From Paenibacillus sp. PK3_47 (GTDB lineage: Bacteria > Bacillota > Bacilli > Paenibacillales > Paenibacillaceae), in the NCBI RefSeq assembly GCF_023520895.1, contig NZ_CP026029.1, forward strand, positions 5,642,001 through 5,706,000: a DNA stretch of 64,000 nt, read 5' to 3'. The first letter of the stretch is position 1. Every line of letters starts with the position of its first letter. This document shows positions 9,369-17,666 of the stretch, in pieces. The translations under genes were made by a program, and so were the position numbers. The notes below the pieces were generated by a model, which was not told the DNA's origin, did no database searches, and saw nothing but the letters and a program-made list of their open reading frames with translations.

Positions 9369-10577
9369 ATGACTAAGGAGAACAAGCAAGCACATTCGTT
9401 GTCCCGCTGGAGGCTGATTCTAGGTCAGGAAGCGGAAGCATCACTGTCCGGCTACGGGGAAGGCGGAGTGCTGCACCTGACGGAAGAAGAGCGGATTATG
9501 GATGCCGCGCTGGCGTCAATATATGATGAGACCGGCGGCGGTGACGGGAACCCTTCGGCAGGAGGTAAAGGCAAGGGAGCCGGGGGAGGGCCTTCCGCAG
9601 TCCATCTTTCCAAATGGCTGGGAGATGTGCGCAGCTTTTTTCCGGAAGATGTGGTCTCGATTATCCAGAGTGATGCGATGGAACGCAAAGGATGGAAGCA
9701 GCTGCTGTTCGAGCCGGAAATGCTGGCATCCGTAAAGCCGGATATCCGGCTTGTGGGCACGCTGTTGTCACTCAAGGGCAAGATCCCCGAGAAGACCAAA
9801 GAGACCGCCCGGATGCTGGTCGGTGCATTGGTTGATGAGCTGGTTAAGCTGCTGGAAACCGATATCCGCCGGGCTGTCACCGGGGCTTTGAACAAGCGGC
9901 AGCATTCACCGCTGCCTTCGCTCAGCGGCCTCGACTGGAAGCTGACGATCCAGCGGAATCTGAAGCATTATGACAGTGAGCGCAAAATCATTATCCCGGA
10001 GCGCTTCTATTATTTCGACCGGGCCAAACGAAGTAAGGAATGGACGGTAATTGTCGATATTGACCAAAGCGGCTCGATGGCGGATTCAGTCATTTGGGCT
10101 TCCGTCGTGAGTTCGATTTTTGCCAGCATTCCGGCGCTGAATACGCGGGTCGTGGCCTTCGATACAGAGGTGGTCGATTTGACCGAGCAGTGTGCGAATG
10201 ATCCTGTGGATATGCTGTTTGGCATACAGCTTGGCGGTGGTACGGATATCCATAAATCTGTGCAGTACTGCGAGCAGTTCATCGAGGAGCCTAAGAAGAC
10301 ATTATTCATTATCATATCTGACCTTTATGAGAACGGTAATCAGGCTGGGCTGGTACGGCGGATGCGCGAGCTCCGGGAATCCGGGGTCCGGACAATGACG
10401 CTGCTGGCCCTGTCGGATGAAGGCAAACCTTACTATGATGAGCGTCTGGCCAAACAGCTGTCGCGGGACGGTACGCCATGCTTTGCCTGTACACCGTCAC
10501 TTTTGCCTGCTTTGGTCGAAGGAGCCTTGAAGGGACAGGATCTTGGTGAGCTGGCGAAGCGCCTGGGCGCTCAATAA
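9369..10577 (+). CDS. vWA-domain protein, MoxR partner
   Basis: A 402-residue protein with a C-terminal von Willebrand A domain. The metal-ion-dependent adhesion site is seen as DIDQSGSM (about residue 230, DxSxS), a Thr in GGGTDIHKS, and the Asp of IISDLYENG (about 317). The N-terminal 200 residues hold a short Gly-rich stretch and a helical region. The start codon follows the DUF5682 stop without a gap. MoxR ATPases typically act through such vWA partners, with the metal site gripping the substrate; E. coli YehP is a comparable protein. A strong terminator follows, closing the operon. Confidence 0.88.
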   Translation: MTKENKQAHSLSRWRLILGQEAEASLSGYGEGGVLHLTEEERIMDAALASIYDETGGGDGNPSAGGKGKGAGGGPSAVHLSKWLGDVRSFFPEDVVSIIQSDAMERKGWKQLLFEPEMLASVKPDIRLVGTLLSLKGKIPEKTKETARMLVGALVDELVKLLETDIRRAVTGALNKRQHSPLPSLSGLDWKLTIQRNLKHYDSERKIIIPERFYYFDRAKRSKEWTVIVDIDQSGSMADSVIWASVVSSIFASIPALNTRVVAFDTEVVDLTEQCANDPVDMLFGIQLGGGTDIHKSVQYCEQFIEEPKKTLFIIISDLYENGNQAGLVRRMRELRESGVRTMTLLALSDEGKPYYDERLAKQLSRDGTPCFACTPSLLPALVEGALKGQDLGELAKRLGAQ

Positions 10578-10607
10578 CATCTGTGAATGCGGCAAAGGGG
10601 AAATTAT

Positions 10608-10651
10608 AAAGGCTTCGCTCCTTGGTTGTGCAGGGGCGGAGCCTTTCTTTG
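10608..10651 (+). terminator. Terminator of the SWIM-HEAT-MoxR-DUF5682-vWA operon
   Basis: AAAGGCTTCGCTCC (10608-10621) pairs with GGGGCGGAGCCTTT (10633-10646) using two G-U pairs, followed by CTTTG. The rest of the 315-base gap before asd holds the asd promoter and nothing else I can support. Confidence 0.8.
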
Positions 10652-10808
10652 TTGATAGCTATGCACAGCATATTCCACATCGACTATAACGCCAGGTTTG
10701 TTTATATTGCCATTAACTGCACCTGTTACACTTTCGGCTAATATGATATATTACTTAGCTGAAGACCCAAAAGGCTTATTGTAACCCAAACTACTTTCCA
10801 TTCACATA

Positions 10809-10837
10809 TTGTGTAAGCTGCGTATATGATTTATAAT
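10809..10837 (+). promoter_or_regulatory. Predicted SigA promoter of asd
   Basis: TTGTGT (10809-10814), a 17-base spacer, then TATAAT (10832-10837), about 45 bases before the asd coding region. Confidence 0.6.
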
Positions 10838-10892
10838 CGGTTATTAAAAAGCACCTATCAATAGGAGCTGCTTGAAAGGAAATGAACTTCTT

Positions 10893-11984
10893 ATGTCAAG
10901 TAAGTTAAGAGCGGGTATCGTCGGCGGTACCGGTATGGTGGGTCAGCGTTTTATTGTACTCCTTGAGAATCATCCTTGGTTTCAGGTAACGGCCATTGCA
11001 GCAAGCGCCAATTCGGCAGGCAAAACCTATGAAGAATCAGTCAAAGGCAGATGGAAGCTTGCTACTCCTATGCCTGAAGCGGTGAAAAGTATTATGGTTC
11101 AGGATGCGTCCAAGGTGGAAGAGGTAGCCAAGGATGTGGATCTGATTTTCTGTGCGGTTGATATGAAGAAGGAAGAGATCAAGGCGCTGGAAGAAGCCTA
11201 TGCTAAAACTGGCACACCAGTGATCTCTAACAACTCTGCACACCGCTGGACTCCGGATGTTCCAATGGTTATCCCGGAAATTAACCCGGAGCATCTTGAG
11301 GTAATTGCCCAGCAGCGCAAACGTCTGGGTACGGAAACCGGATTTATTGCTGTAAAACCTAACTGCTCCATTCAGAGCTATATGCCAACACTGCATGCCC
11401 TGAGCAAGTTTAAGCCTTCGAAAGTTGTAGTTACGACCTATCAGGCAATCTCCGGAGCAGGTAAAACCTTTGCCGACTGGCCGGAAATGGTCGATAACGT
11501 AATTCCTTATATCGGCGGGGAAGAAGAGAAGAGTGAGCAGGAGCCGCTGCGGATCTGGGGCAGCGTTTCGGAGAACGGGGTTGTCAAAGCAGAATCTCCA
11601 GTTATCACTACACAGTGTATCCGTGTGCCGGTAGCTGATGGCCACATGGCTGCGGTATTTGCTTCCTTTGAACAAAAGCCTTCCCAGGAAGAAATTCTGG
11701 AAGCGTGGAACAGCTTCAAAGGACGTCCGCAGGAGCTGGAATTGCCAAGTGCACCTAAGCAGTTCATCACTTATTTCCAGGAAGAGAACCGTCCTCAAAC
11801 AGGACTTGACCGTGATATTGAGAACGGCATGGGTATTTCGGCAGGCAGACTCCGTGAAGATACGCTGTATGATTACAAATTCGTCAGCCTGTCCCACAAT
11901 ACGGTGAGAGGTGCAGCCGGCGGTGCCGTACTGATCGCAGAACTGCTCAAAGCTGAAGGATATATTCAGCCAAAACAAAACTAA
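10893..11984 (+). CDS. asd: Aspartate-semialdehyde dehydrogenase
   Basis: Reduces beta-aspartyl phosphate to aspartate semialdehyde with NADPH, the branch point to lysine/diaminopimelate, threonine and methionine. The N-terminus has the Rossmann motif GIVGGTGMVGQRF, and the active-site cysteine lies in KPNCSIQSY. GAGKTFADWPEM and HMAAVFASFE follow in the substrate domain. Length (363 aa) and the NCSIQ form point to the archaeal/fungal-type ASADH rather than the common bacterial form. ATG 10893 gives MSSKLRAGIVGG; a TTG at 10872 is an alternative start seven codons earlier and nearer to AGGAG. The gene is monocistronic between a promoter and a strong terminator. Confidence 0.9.
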   Translation: MSSKLRAGIVGGTGMVGQRFIVLLENHPWFQVTAIAASANSAGKTYEESVKGRWKLATPMPEAVKSIMVQDASKVEEVAKDVDLIFCAVDMKKEEIKALEEAYAKTGTPVISNNSAHRWTPDVPMVIPEINPEHLEVIAQQRKRLGTETGFIAVKPNCSIQSYMPTLHALSKFKPSKVVVTTYQAISGAGKTFADWPEMVDNVIPYIGGEEEKSEQEPLRIWGSVSENGVVKAESPVITTQCIRVPVADGHMAAVFASFEQKPSQEEILEAWNSFKGRPQELELPSAPKQFITYFQEENRPQTGLDRDIENGMGISAGRLREDTLYDYKFVSLSHNTVRGAAGGAVLIAELLKAEGYIQPKQN

Positions 11985-12001
11985 GCTTTAATTGCAATAA
12001 T

Positions 12002-12034
12002 AACAGCCTGCCGGATCTTGCCGGCAGGCTGTTT
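12002..12034 (+). terminator. Terminator of asd
   Basis: Perfect 13-bp stem AACAGCCTGCCGG (12002-12014) with CCGGCAGGCTGTT (12021-12033), six-base loop, then TTTG. Confidence 0.85.
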
Positions 12035-12139
12035 GCGTAAATCCCTGACATTCTGCTTAATATAATGTTACACTAGAAAAGCTGATCTAAAGATTATATA
12101 TAGGCGAAAACAATGACTGAACACCAATGGAGTGATATT

Positions 12140-12316
12140 GTGGCAAAGAGCAAAGGCGGCGGTACCGGCAGAGGAACAGGCAGCAAGGGCTGGACCCGCT
12201 GGAACAAGACGGCGAAGCCTGCAAAACCGAAATTTCTGACTTCCGGCGGAGGCGCCAAAGGAACCGGCGCAGCCAAAGACAGCAGCGGATCCGCTAACAA
12301 GAACAGCGGAAAGTAG
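12140..12316 (+). CDS. Small basic DUF3934-like protein
   Basis: A 58-residue, Gly/Lys-rich protein, MAKSKGGGTGRGTGSKGW followed by TRWNK, then a Ser/Gly/Ala-rich low-complexity tail. The GTGxKGWxRW core is what I remember of the small DUF3934 proteins of bacilli; no function is known. The GTG at 12140 is preferred because GGAG lies seven bases upstream; an in-frame ATG at 12113 has no ribosome site. It ends seven bases before the rluF start, so the two may be co-transcribed. It is likely disordered and could bind nucleic acid, but that is inference from charge only. Confidence 0.65.
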   Translation: MAKSKGGGTGRGTGSKGWTRWNKTAKPAKPKFLTSGGGAKGTGAAKDSSGSANKNSGK

Positions 12317-12323
12317 GCCTGAA

Positions 12324-13025
12324 ATGAGAATAGACAAATATATGAGCATGACAGGAGTGTATTCGCGCAGAGAGACGGGCAGATTAATTGCAGCCGGCCG
12401 GATAACCATTAATCATACGGTGTGTGAAAAAGATGCAGAGGTAGAGCCCGGCGATCTTGTGGCTGTTGACGGAGAACCCGTAAGTCTCAGCACAGAGTCG
12501 CCGGTCTATCTGGCCCTTAATAAGCCGCTTGGCATCACCTGCACGGCGGCCCGCAGTGTTGAAGGGAATATTATAGATTTTGTAAATTATCCTTCACGGA
12601 TCTTTCCCGTAGGACGGCTCGATAAAAATTCGGAAGGCCTGATTCTGCTGACAAATGACGGCGGCATTGTGAATACGATGATGCGTTCGGAAAACGGCCA
12701 TGAGAAGGAATACAGGGTCACTATAGACAAGCCGGTGACCCCGGAATTTCTAAACCATATGTCCATGGGAGTAGCGATCCTGAATACAGTAACTAAGCCT
12801 TGCAAGACCTATGCCTTGCCGGATTCTGAACTTGAATTTGGAATTATTCTGACCCAGGGGCTTAATCTGCAAATCCGCCGCATGTGCAAGGAGCTGGGCT
12901 GCCGGGTCCTCCGGCTGGAGCGGGTCAGAATTATGAATATTGGTCTGAACAGCCTGCAGAGAGGCGAGTGGAGACATTTAACATCCCGCGAACTGGAAGA
13001 ATTATTGGCTGCTCTGGATAAATAG
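12324..13025 (+). CDS. rluF: 23S rRNA pseudouridine synthase, RluF type
   Basis: RsuA/RluB/E/F-family pseudouridine synthase (233 aa). An S4 RNA-binding domain occupies about residues 1-60 (MRIDKYMSMTGVYSRRE). The catalytic domain has the family Asp in GRLDKNSEGLI, and RluF-like motifs KPCKTYAL and LTQGLNLQIRRMCKELG. RluF modifies U2604 of 23S rRNA in E. coli (and U35 of tRNA-Tyr). It stands directly downstream of the small basic DUF3934-like gene. No terminator is obvious before the convergent ABC-exporter gene. RluB/RsuA specificity cannot be excluded from sequence alone. Confidence 0.85.
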   Translation: MRIDKYMSMTGVYSRRETGRLIAAGRITINHTVCEKDAEVEPGDLVAVDGEPVSLSTESPVYLALNKPLGITCTAARSVEGNIIDFVNYPSRIFPVGRLDKNSEGLILLTNDGGIVNTMMRSENGHEKEYRVTIDKPVTPEFLNHMSMGVAILNTVTKPCKTYALPDSELEFGIILTQGLNLQIRRMCKELGCRVLRLERVRIMNIGLNSLQRGEWRHLTSRELEELLAALDK

Positions 13026-13058
13026 CATTCCCTGAGGCGTCCGGTGTCCCAGACCAGG

Positions 13059-14900
13059 TTACTCAGCCGCCCCTGGGCTTGCTTGCTCAGTTAACGCCTT
13101 GGATTCGAACTGCTTATTATAGAGATCTTTGTACACCCCGTCATTTTCCAGCAGTGTTTCATGCGTGCCTTCCTCGGCAATCGCGCCGGCTTCTATGACC
13201 AGGATTTTGTCAGCCGCCATAATTGTGGAGAGCCGGTGGGCAATGACAATACTGGTTTTGCCCATAAGCAGAACTCGCATCGCCTGCTGGATATAGTATT
13301 CGGATGCAGTATCAAGAGATGAGGTAGCTTCATCCATAATAATGATTGGAGGATTCTTCAGCAGCACCCTGGCGATTGAAATCCGCTGTTTTTCCCCGCC
13401 TGACAGCTTAATGCCCCTGTTCCCGACAACGGTATCATACCCCTCCGGCAATCCCATAATAAAATCATGGATATAGGCGGCCTGGCAGGCTGCGGTTAAA
13501 TCTGTTTCTGCGGCCTCCTCATGGGCATACATCAGATTTTCGCGGATGGTGCCATTGAACAGGTAAGTATCCTGAGTCACCAGCCCGATCTGGGCGCGCA
13601 GTGATTCCAGTGTAAAGTCACGGATATCCCTCCCGCCGATAGTGATCAACCCTGAATCCAGCTCATAGAGCCGGGGAAGCAGGCTGGTAATGGTCGTTTT
13701 GCCGGCACCGCTCGGTCCGACCAGCGCAGTCAGTGTGCCGGCTGCCGCTTTGAAGGAGATGTTCCGCAGCGCACTCTTATCCTGCTGATAAGCGAAGTTT
13801 ACTCCCTTGAATTCAATGTCTTGTCCTGCAGCGCTGAATGGCAGTGCTTTAGGGCTGTTTACAATCAGCGGATCCATGTCAAAATAATCGAAAATCCGTT
13901 CAAAAAGGGCCGCAGAGCGCTTGATATCCACATAAAGATTAGTCATCTGCATCACAGGGCTGTACAGTCGGCCAAGCAGGGCAACAAAGGTGATAATTGT
14001 TCCGATCGAAAGCTCGCCCTGTATAAACAGATAGCCGCCGTACAAATAAATCAGCATCGGCCCGATCGTTGTAAATGTAGTCAAAATCATCATAAACCAC
14101 CGGCCGGCCATCGACTCGCGGATCTGTAAGGCTGTGGCATCGGCATTGATAGTTTTGAACTTCGCATACTCCGCTTCCTCTTTGGTGAAAAGCTTCATAA
14201 GCATATATCCGCTGATGCTCAGGGTTTCCTGAATAATCTGATTCTGCTCCGACACCTTCTCCTGCGTCTCCTTGGCCAGCTTCCAGCGCACGTTGCCCAT
14301 TTTGCGGGTAGGCACAATAAACAGCGGAATAACCAGGATACCGAGCAGGGCCAGCTTCCAGTTCATGAGGAACAGCGCAGCCGTTGTGGAGATCAGGATA
14401 AACAGGTTACTGGCAAAATTAACAATGGTGCTGTTGAACACACCCTGAACTCCGGCAATATCACTGGTCATCCGGGTGATGACTTCCCCCTGCTTCACCC
14501 CAGAGAAGAACTGCAGCGGCATCCGCTGTAAATGACGGTACATCTGGTTTTTCATATCATGGACAATATTGAGCGAGATAAAAGAATTCAAATAATTCTG
14601 CAGCACGCCCAGCAGGCCGGTTACTATAGTGGCCGCCAGTGAAGCGAGGACCAGCCATACCAGTAACTGCAGGTTTTTGTCCGGCAGCGCCCGGTCGATG
14701 ATCTGCTGGATCAGAATAGGCGGCAGCAGTCCGAGAAGGGCAGTTACACACAGCACAATCATAACCAGAGACGTCTGTTTCCAGTAGGGCATGAAGTATT
14801 TGGCAATGCGGAGCAGCAGAGCTCTGGAGATATCGGGCTTCAGGCCTTCATCGAATTTCAATTTGCCGTGCCCGCCGCCCATACCGAAGCCTCCTCCCAT
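13059..14900 (-). CDS. ABC exporter half-transporter (multidrug type)
   Basis: A 613-residue fused ABC exporter: six-TM ABC_membrane domain (about 35-325) followed by an ATPase domain with Walker A GPSGAGKTT (about 394), Q-loop in QIGLVTQDTYLF, signature LSGGEKQRISIAR, Walker B IIIMDEATSSLD and switch His in IVIAHRLST. The N-terminus is Gly-rich (MGGGFGMGGGHG). It resembles B. subtilis BmrA/YfiB/YfiC-type exporters, which act as homo- or heterodimers; no second half is nearby, so a homodimer is likely. Its start overlaps the stop of the upstream MarR gene by one base, so the regulator and the pump form one operon. Confidence 0.9.
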   Translation of the reverse strand: MGGGFGMGGGHGKLKFDEGLKPDISRALLLRIAKYFMPYWKQTSLVMIVLCVTALLGLLPPILIQQIIDRALPDKNLQLLVWLVLASLAATIVTGLLGVLQNYLNSFISLNIVHDMKNQMYRHLQRMPLQFFSGVKQGEVITRMTSDIAGVQGVFNSTIVNFASNLFILISTTAALFLMNWKLALLGILVIPLFIVPTRKMGNVRWKLAKETQEKVSEQNQIIQETLSISGYMLMKLFTKEEAEYAKFKTINADATALQIRESMAGRWFMMILTTFTTIGPMLIYLYGGYLFIQGELSIGTIITFVALLGRLYSPVMQMTNLYVDIKRSAALFERIFDYFDMDPLIVNSPKALPFSAAGQDIEFKGVNFAYQQDKSALRNISFKAAAGTLTALVGPSGAGKTTITSLLPRLYELDSGLITIGGRDIRDFTLESLRAQIGLVTQDTYLFNGTIRENLMYAHEEAAETDLTAACQAAYIHDFIMGLPEGYDTVVGNRGIKLSGGEKQRISIARVLLKNPPIIIMDEATSSLDTASEYYIQQAMRVLLMGKTSIVIAHRLSTIMAADKILVIEAGAIAEEGTHETLLENDGVYKDLYNKQFESKALTEQASPGAAE

Positions 14901-15385
14901 TATTCATCACCAGCTTTACGGTTGGAATCATCCTGGGCCTGCATCAATTGCGACAGCAGCTGGGTGTTCATATGCAGGAGAGACTGGATTTCTTCCCCGG
15001 AAAATTGCGCGAGCGCTTCTCCCAGCACCTTATGTGAAAAAGCTTCTTCGTTGTACCGCGCACACAGCTCTTCACCCGCAGCGGTAATGTACAATTTGAT
15101 TTCCCTGCGGTCCTGTTCGGAGGTCATCCGCTGCACCAGCCCTCTTTCGGCAAGATTATCAATGTGAATGCTCAGTCTGCTTTTGGCAAAAACAAGCCGT
15201 TCGGTCAGCTCCTTCTGCGTCTGTCCCGGAATTCCCCGGATGGAGTTAAGAATACCGAGCTGATGCACAGTCAGTCCGTGGTTCGCTGCGCTTTGGTGGG
15301 CAAGCCTCTTCAGCTGCCGGGCCACGGCAAAAAATGAATTGTAGACAGCTATAGTTGTCTGTTCCTGATTCTTGATGTTAACCAC
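14900..15385 (-). CDS. MarR-family transcriptional regulator
   Basis: A 161-residue winged-helix regulator with the MarR core: GLTVHQLGILNSIRGIPGQTQKELTERLVFAKSRL is broken here as a helix pair, then the wing MTSEQDRREIKLYITAAGEEL. The start is GTG with AAAGGA just upstream. It is the first gene of a two-gene operon with the ABC exporter and most likely represses it until a drug or stress signal binds. A near-perfect palindrome inside its own 5' end (15343-15360) and repeated AGTTA blocks upstream (15406-15426) are candidate operators. Confidence 0.85.
   Translation of the reverse strand: MVNIKNQEQTTIAVYNSFFAVARQLKRLAHQSAANHGLTVHQLGILNSIRGIPGQTQKELTERLVFAKSRLSIHIDNLAERGLVQRMTSEQDRREIKLYITAAGEELCARYNEEAFSHKVLGEALAQFSGEEIQSLLHMNTQLLSQLMQAQDDSNRKAGDE
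15343..15360. promoter_or_regulatory. Candidate MarR operator palindrome
   Basis: AGACAGCTATAGTTGTCT is an 18-base imperfect palindrome (one mismatch pair) within the first codons of marR, the size expected for a MarR dimer site. No experimental support; it could be chance. Confidence 0.3.
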
Positions 15386-15484
15386 CTGTCCTTTGATTGA
15401 AATATAGTTAACTTTGTAAACAGTTATCTTTGAGAACTAATAATACAGCAAAAACCCCTGTACGTAAATACTGGTAATTAACGA

Positions 15485-15513
15485 TTGAGCATCCGGCAGT
15501 TTCCCGTTATAAT
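15485..15513 (+). promoter_or_regulatory. Predicted SigA promoter of the GNAT gene
   Basis: TTGAGC (15485-15490), 17-base spacer, TATAAT (15508-15513), followed by AGGAG and the coding region about 30 bases on. Confidence 0.65.
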
Positions 15514-15543
15514 GATTCTCCTCAGAGAGGAGTGTGAAAATTG

Positions 15544-16089
15544 ATGATTATTCATCCAAAGGAATACGAAGTAAAAGGTTTGAGATACATGATCCGCTCA
15601 GCCAGAGCAGAGGATGCGGAGCAGCTGCCGGCCGTCCGTCTGCAAATCGACGGGGAGACCGAGAATATGGACAGGGAGCCCGGCGAAGCCTTTATTGATA
15701 TGTCTGGTTTTGAGGAGCTGATCCGGAAGGACACGGAAAGTAAGCGGAATATTTTTCTGGTAGCAGAGGTGCTTGGACGGATCTGCGGTTATTCAAGGTG
15801 CCAGGGCAATGAGCTGAAACGGTTCGCCCATAAGGCGGAATTTGGCGTTGGCGTTCTGCAGGAGTTCTGGGGGTACGGCATCGGGAGTCATCTGCTGCAG
15901 GAGTCCATTGAATGGGCCGATAACAGCGGGATTACGAGGCTGACACTGAATGTGCTGGAGCGTAATGAGTCCGCTATCCGGCTGTACAGTAAGCAAGGTT
16001 TTGAGCAGGAAGGCATTTTACATAAAGACAAGCGGCTGGCGGACGGTAAATACTATAACACGATCCTGATGGCGAGATTAAAGGAATGA
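15544..16089 (+). CDS. GNAT-family N-acetyltransferase
   Basis: A 181-residue acetyltransferase that transfers acetyl from acetyl-CoA to an amine. The fold starts at MIRSARAEDAEQLPAVR. The acetyl-CoA-binding motif A is seen as FGVGVLQEFWGYGIGSHLL (V/IxxxxxGxGxG/A), and motif B as RLTLNVLERNESAIRLYSKQGFEQEG. The substrate is not predictable, although this RimI/YhhY-like layout is often linked to ribosomal-protein or small-amine acetylation. A TTG at 15541 is an equally placed start. It is monocistronic with a good promoter and convergent to the thiamine operon. Confidence 0.85.
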   Translation: MIIHPKEYEVKGLRYMIRSARAEDAEQLPAVRLQIDGETENMDREPGEAFIDMSGFEELIRKDTESKRNIFLVAEVLGRICGYSRCQGNELKRFAHKAEFGVGVLQEFWGYGIGSHLLQESIEWADNSGITRLTLNVLERNESAIRLYSKQGFEQEGILHKDKRLADGKYYNTILMARLKE

Positions 16090-16129
16090 ATACTGTTTGG
16101 AACGGTTTTGTCTATTCAGATATAAAAGA

Positions 16130-16158
16130 ACGCAGCACCTCCATTGAGGCTGCTGCGT
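16130..16158 (-). terminator. Terminator of the thiamine operon
   Basis: ACGCAGCA (16130-16137) pairs with TGCTGCGT (16151-16158) with an inner CTC/GAG; read on the minus strand it is followed by TTCTTTTATA. It lies 17 bases beyond the thiE stop. Confidence 0.75.
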
Positions 16159-16174
16159 CTGATTGAAGTATTGT

Positions 16175-16831
16175 TTATCCCCCGGTGATCCGGGAGAATT
16201 GCTGGGCAGTTCCGGCGATATTATCGGCTGTTGCAATGGCTGAAATTACAGAGATGCCGTCTGCACCGGCAGCGATTACCGGACCTGCGTTATCTGCGGT
16301 GATTCCGCCGATGCCGACGAGCGGGATCGTCAGTCCGGCTTGCCGCAGCTCTTCAATAACAGCGGTCCCGCGTACTTCGCTGGCGTCGGCTTTGGAAGAG
16401 GTGGGATAGACGGGACCGACTCCCAGATAATCTGCACCATCGCTGACGGCCTGCCGTGCTTCCGGCAGAGAGTGGGCGGAGACACCGATGATTTTGTGTT
16501 CACCCAGCCGCTGCCGGATCAGCGAGGCGGGCTCATCGTCCTGACCGGCATGCACACCGTCTGCATCAAGTGCTATGGCAAGATCAATATCATCGTTTAC
16601 TATAAAAGGAATCCCGTGGCTGCGGCAGATTTCCTGAAGCTGCTTCCCGAGATCGAACGCCGCAGCGCCTGTAAGCGCACCGGGACCTTTTTCACGGAAC
16701 TGGAACATGGTTATTCCTCCCGCAATCGCCTCTCTAAGTGTCACGGCAGGGGAGAGCCGGCAGTTCACACTGCCCATAATAAAATAGAGCCTTAAGTGTT
16801 TGCACATCTCGCTCTGCTGTATCCGCTTCAT
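16175..16831 (-). CDS. thiE: Thiamine-phosphate synthase
   Basis: Joins HMP-diphosphate and HET-phosphate into thiamine monophosphate. The TIM-barrel sequence of 218 residues shows the family motifs FQFREKG (pyrophosphate site), FIVNDDIDLAIALDADGVHAGQDD, GVSAHS, DYLGVGPVYPTSSK and LVGIGGITADN. It is the last gene of the riboswitch-controlled thiZXY-thiMDE operon, and its start overlaps the thiD stop by four bases (ATGA). With thiD and thiM it completes salvage of both the pyrimidine and thiazole halves. Confidence 0.95.
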   Translation of the reverse strand: MKRIQQSEMCKHLRLYFIMGSVNCRLSPAVTLREAIAGGITMFQFREKGPGALTGAAAFDLGKQLQEICRSHGIPFIVNDDIDLAIALDADGVHAGQDDEPASLIRQRLGEHKIIGVSAHSLPEARQAVSDGADYLGVGPVYPTSSKADASEVRGTAVIEELRQAGLTIPLVGIGGITADNAGPVIAAGADGISVISAIATADNIAGTAQQFSRITGG

Positions 16832-17646
16832 TGCAGTGCCCCCCTTATTCTGTTTCCGTAGGCAAAATGGTTCGTCGGACCGTGCCCTCCACCAATGCCG
16901 AGCCCGTCTTCAATCGCTGCCTGGATAAAATCTTTGGCTACCCTGATGGCTTCTGTCACTATAAGGCCTTTGGCCAGACCTGCGGCAATTGCCGCGGAAT
17001 AGGTACAGCCCGTGCCATGGGTATGCCGGGTGGCGATCCGCGGACCTTCCATATAAACAAAGGATTGCCCGTCATATAACAGATCCAGAACGCCTGCGGT
17101 TCCGTCGTCGTGGCCGCCCTTCAGCACAACATAACGGGGGCCCATGGAATGAATGAGTCTGGCGGCATGTTCACGTTCTGCCAAACCGGATATTGTCATT
17201 CCGGTCAGCACCTCGGCTTCGGGAATATTAGGGGTCACGGCTAAGGCGGCAGGCAGCAGCTTTGCCTGCAGTGCCTGCACGGCTTCCAGCTGGAGCAGCG
17301 GCGAACCGCCTTTGGCAACCATTACAGGATCTACAATAAGGTTGTTCCATCCGTAACGCTGTATCCGTTCAGCGGCGAGCGTGATGATCTCACCGCTGAA
17401 GAGCATCCCGGTCTTCAGTGCGTCAGGCTGCAGATCACCTCCGATGGAATCCAGCTGCGCGCTTACAGCTTCGGCTGACAGTGGAAATACGCCTTGTACA
17501 CCGAGGGTGTTCTGGGCTGTCACCGCAGTGAGCGCAGACATGCCGTACACACCCAGCTCCTGAAAGGTTTTGAGGTCAGCCTGTATCCCTGCGCCGCCCC
17601 CGCTGTCTGAACCGGCGATAGTGAGTGCTTTGTATACATTAGTCAT
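16828..17646 (-). CDS. thiD: Hydroxymethylpyrimidine/phosphomethylpyrimidine kinase
   Basis: Phosphorylates HMP twice to HMP-PP for ThiE. The ribokinase-fold sequence of 272 residues begins ALTIAGSDSGGGAGIQADLKTF, with NTLGVQGV, DPVMVAKGG, TPNIPEAEVL and the anion-hole/catalytic motif HTHGTGCTYSAAIAAGL. A good AGGAGA ribosome site precedes the ATG. It sits between thiM and thiE. Confidence 0.95.
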   Translation of the reverse strand: MTNVYKALTIAGSDSGGGAGIQADLKTFQELGVYGMSALTAVTAQNTLGVQGVFPLSAEAVSAQLDSIGGDLQPDALKTGMLFSGEIITLAAERIQRYGWNNLIVDPVMVAKGGSPLLQLEAVQALQAKLLPAALAVTPNIPEAEVLTGMTISGLAEREHAARLIHSMGPRYVVLKGGHDDGTAGVLDLLYDGQSFVYMEGPRIATRHTHGTGCTYSAAIAAGLAKGLIVTEAIRVAKDFIQAAIEDGLGIGGGHGPTNHFAYGNRIRGALQ

Positions 17647-17666
17647 ACTGTCATCTCCTGTATGGA

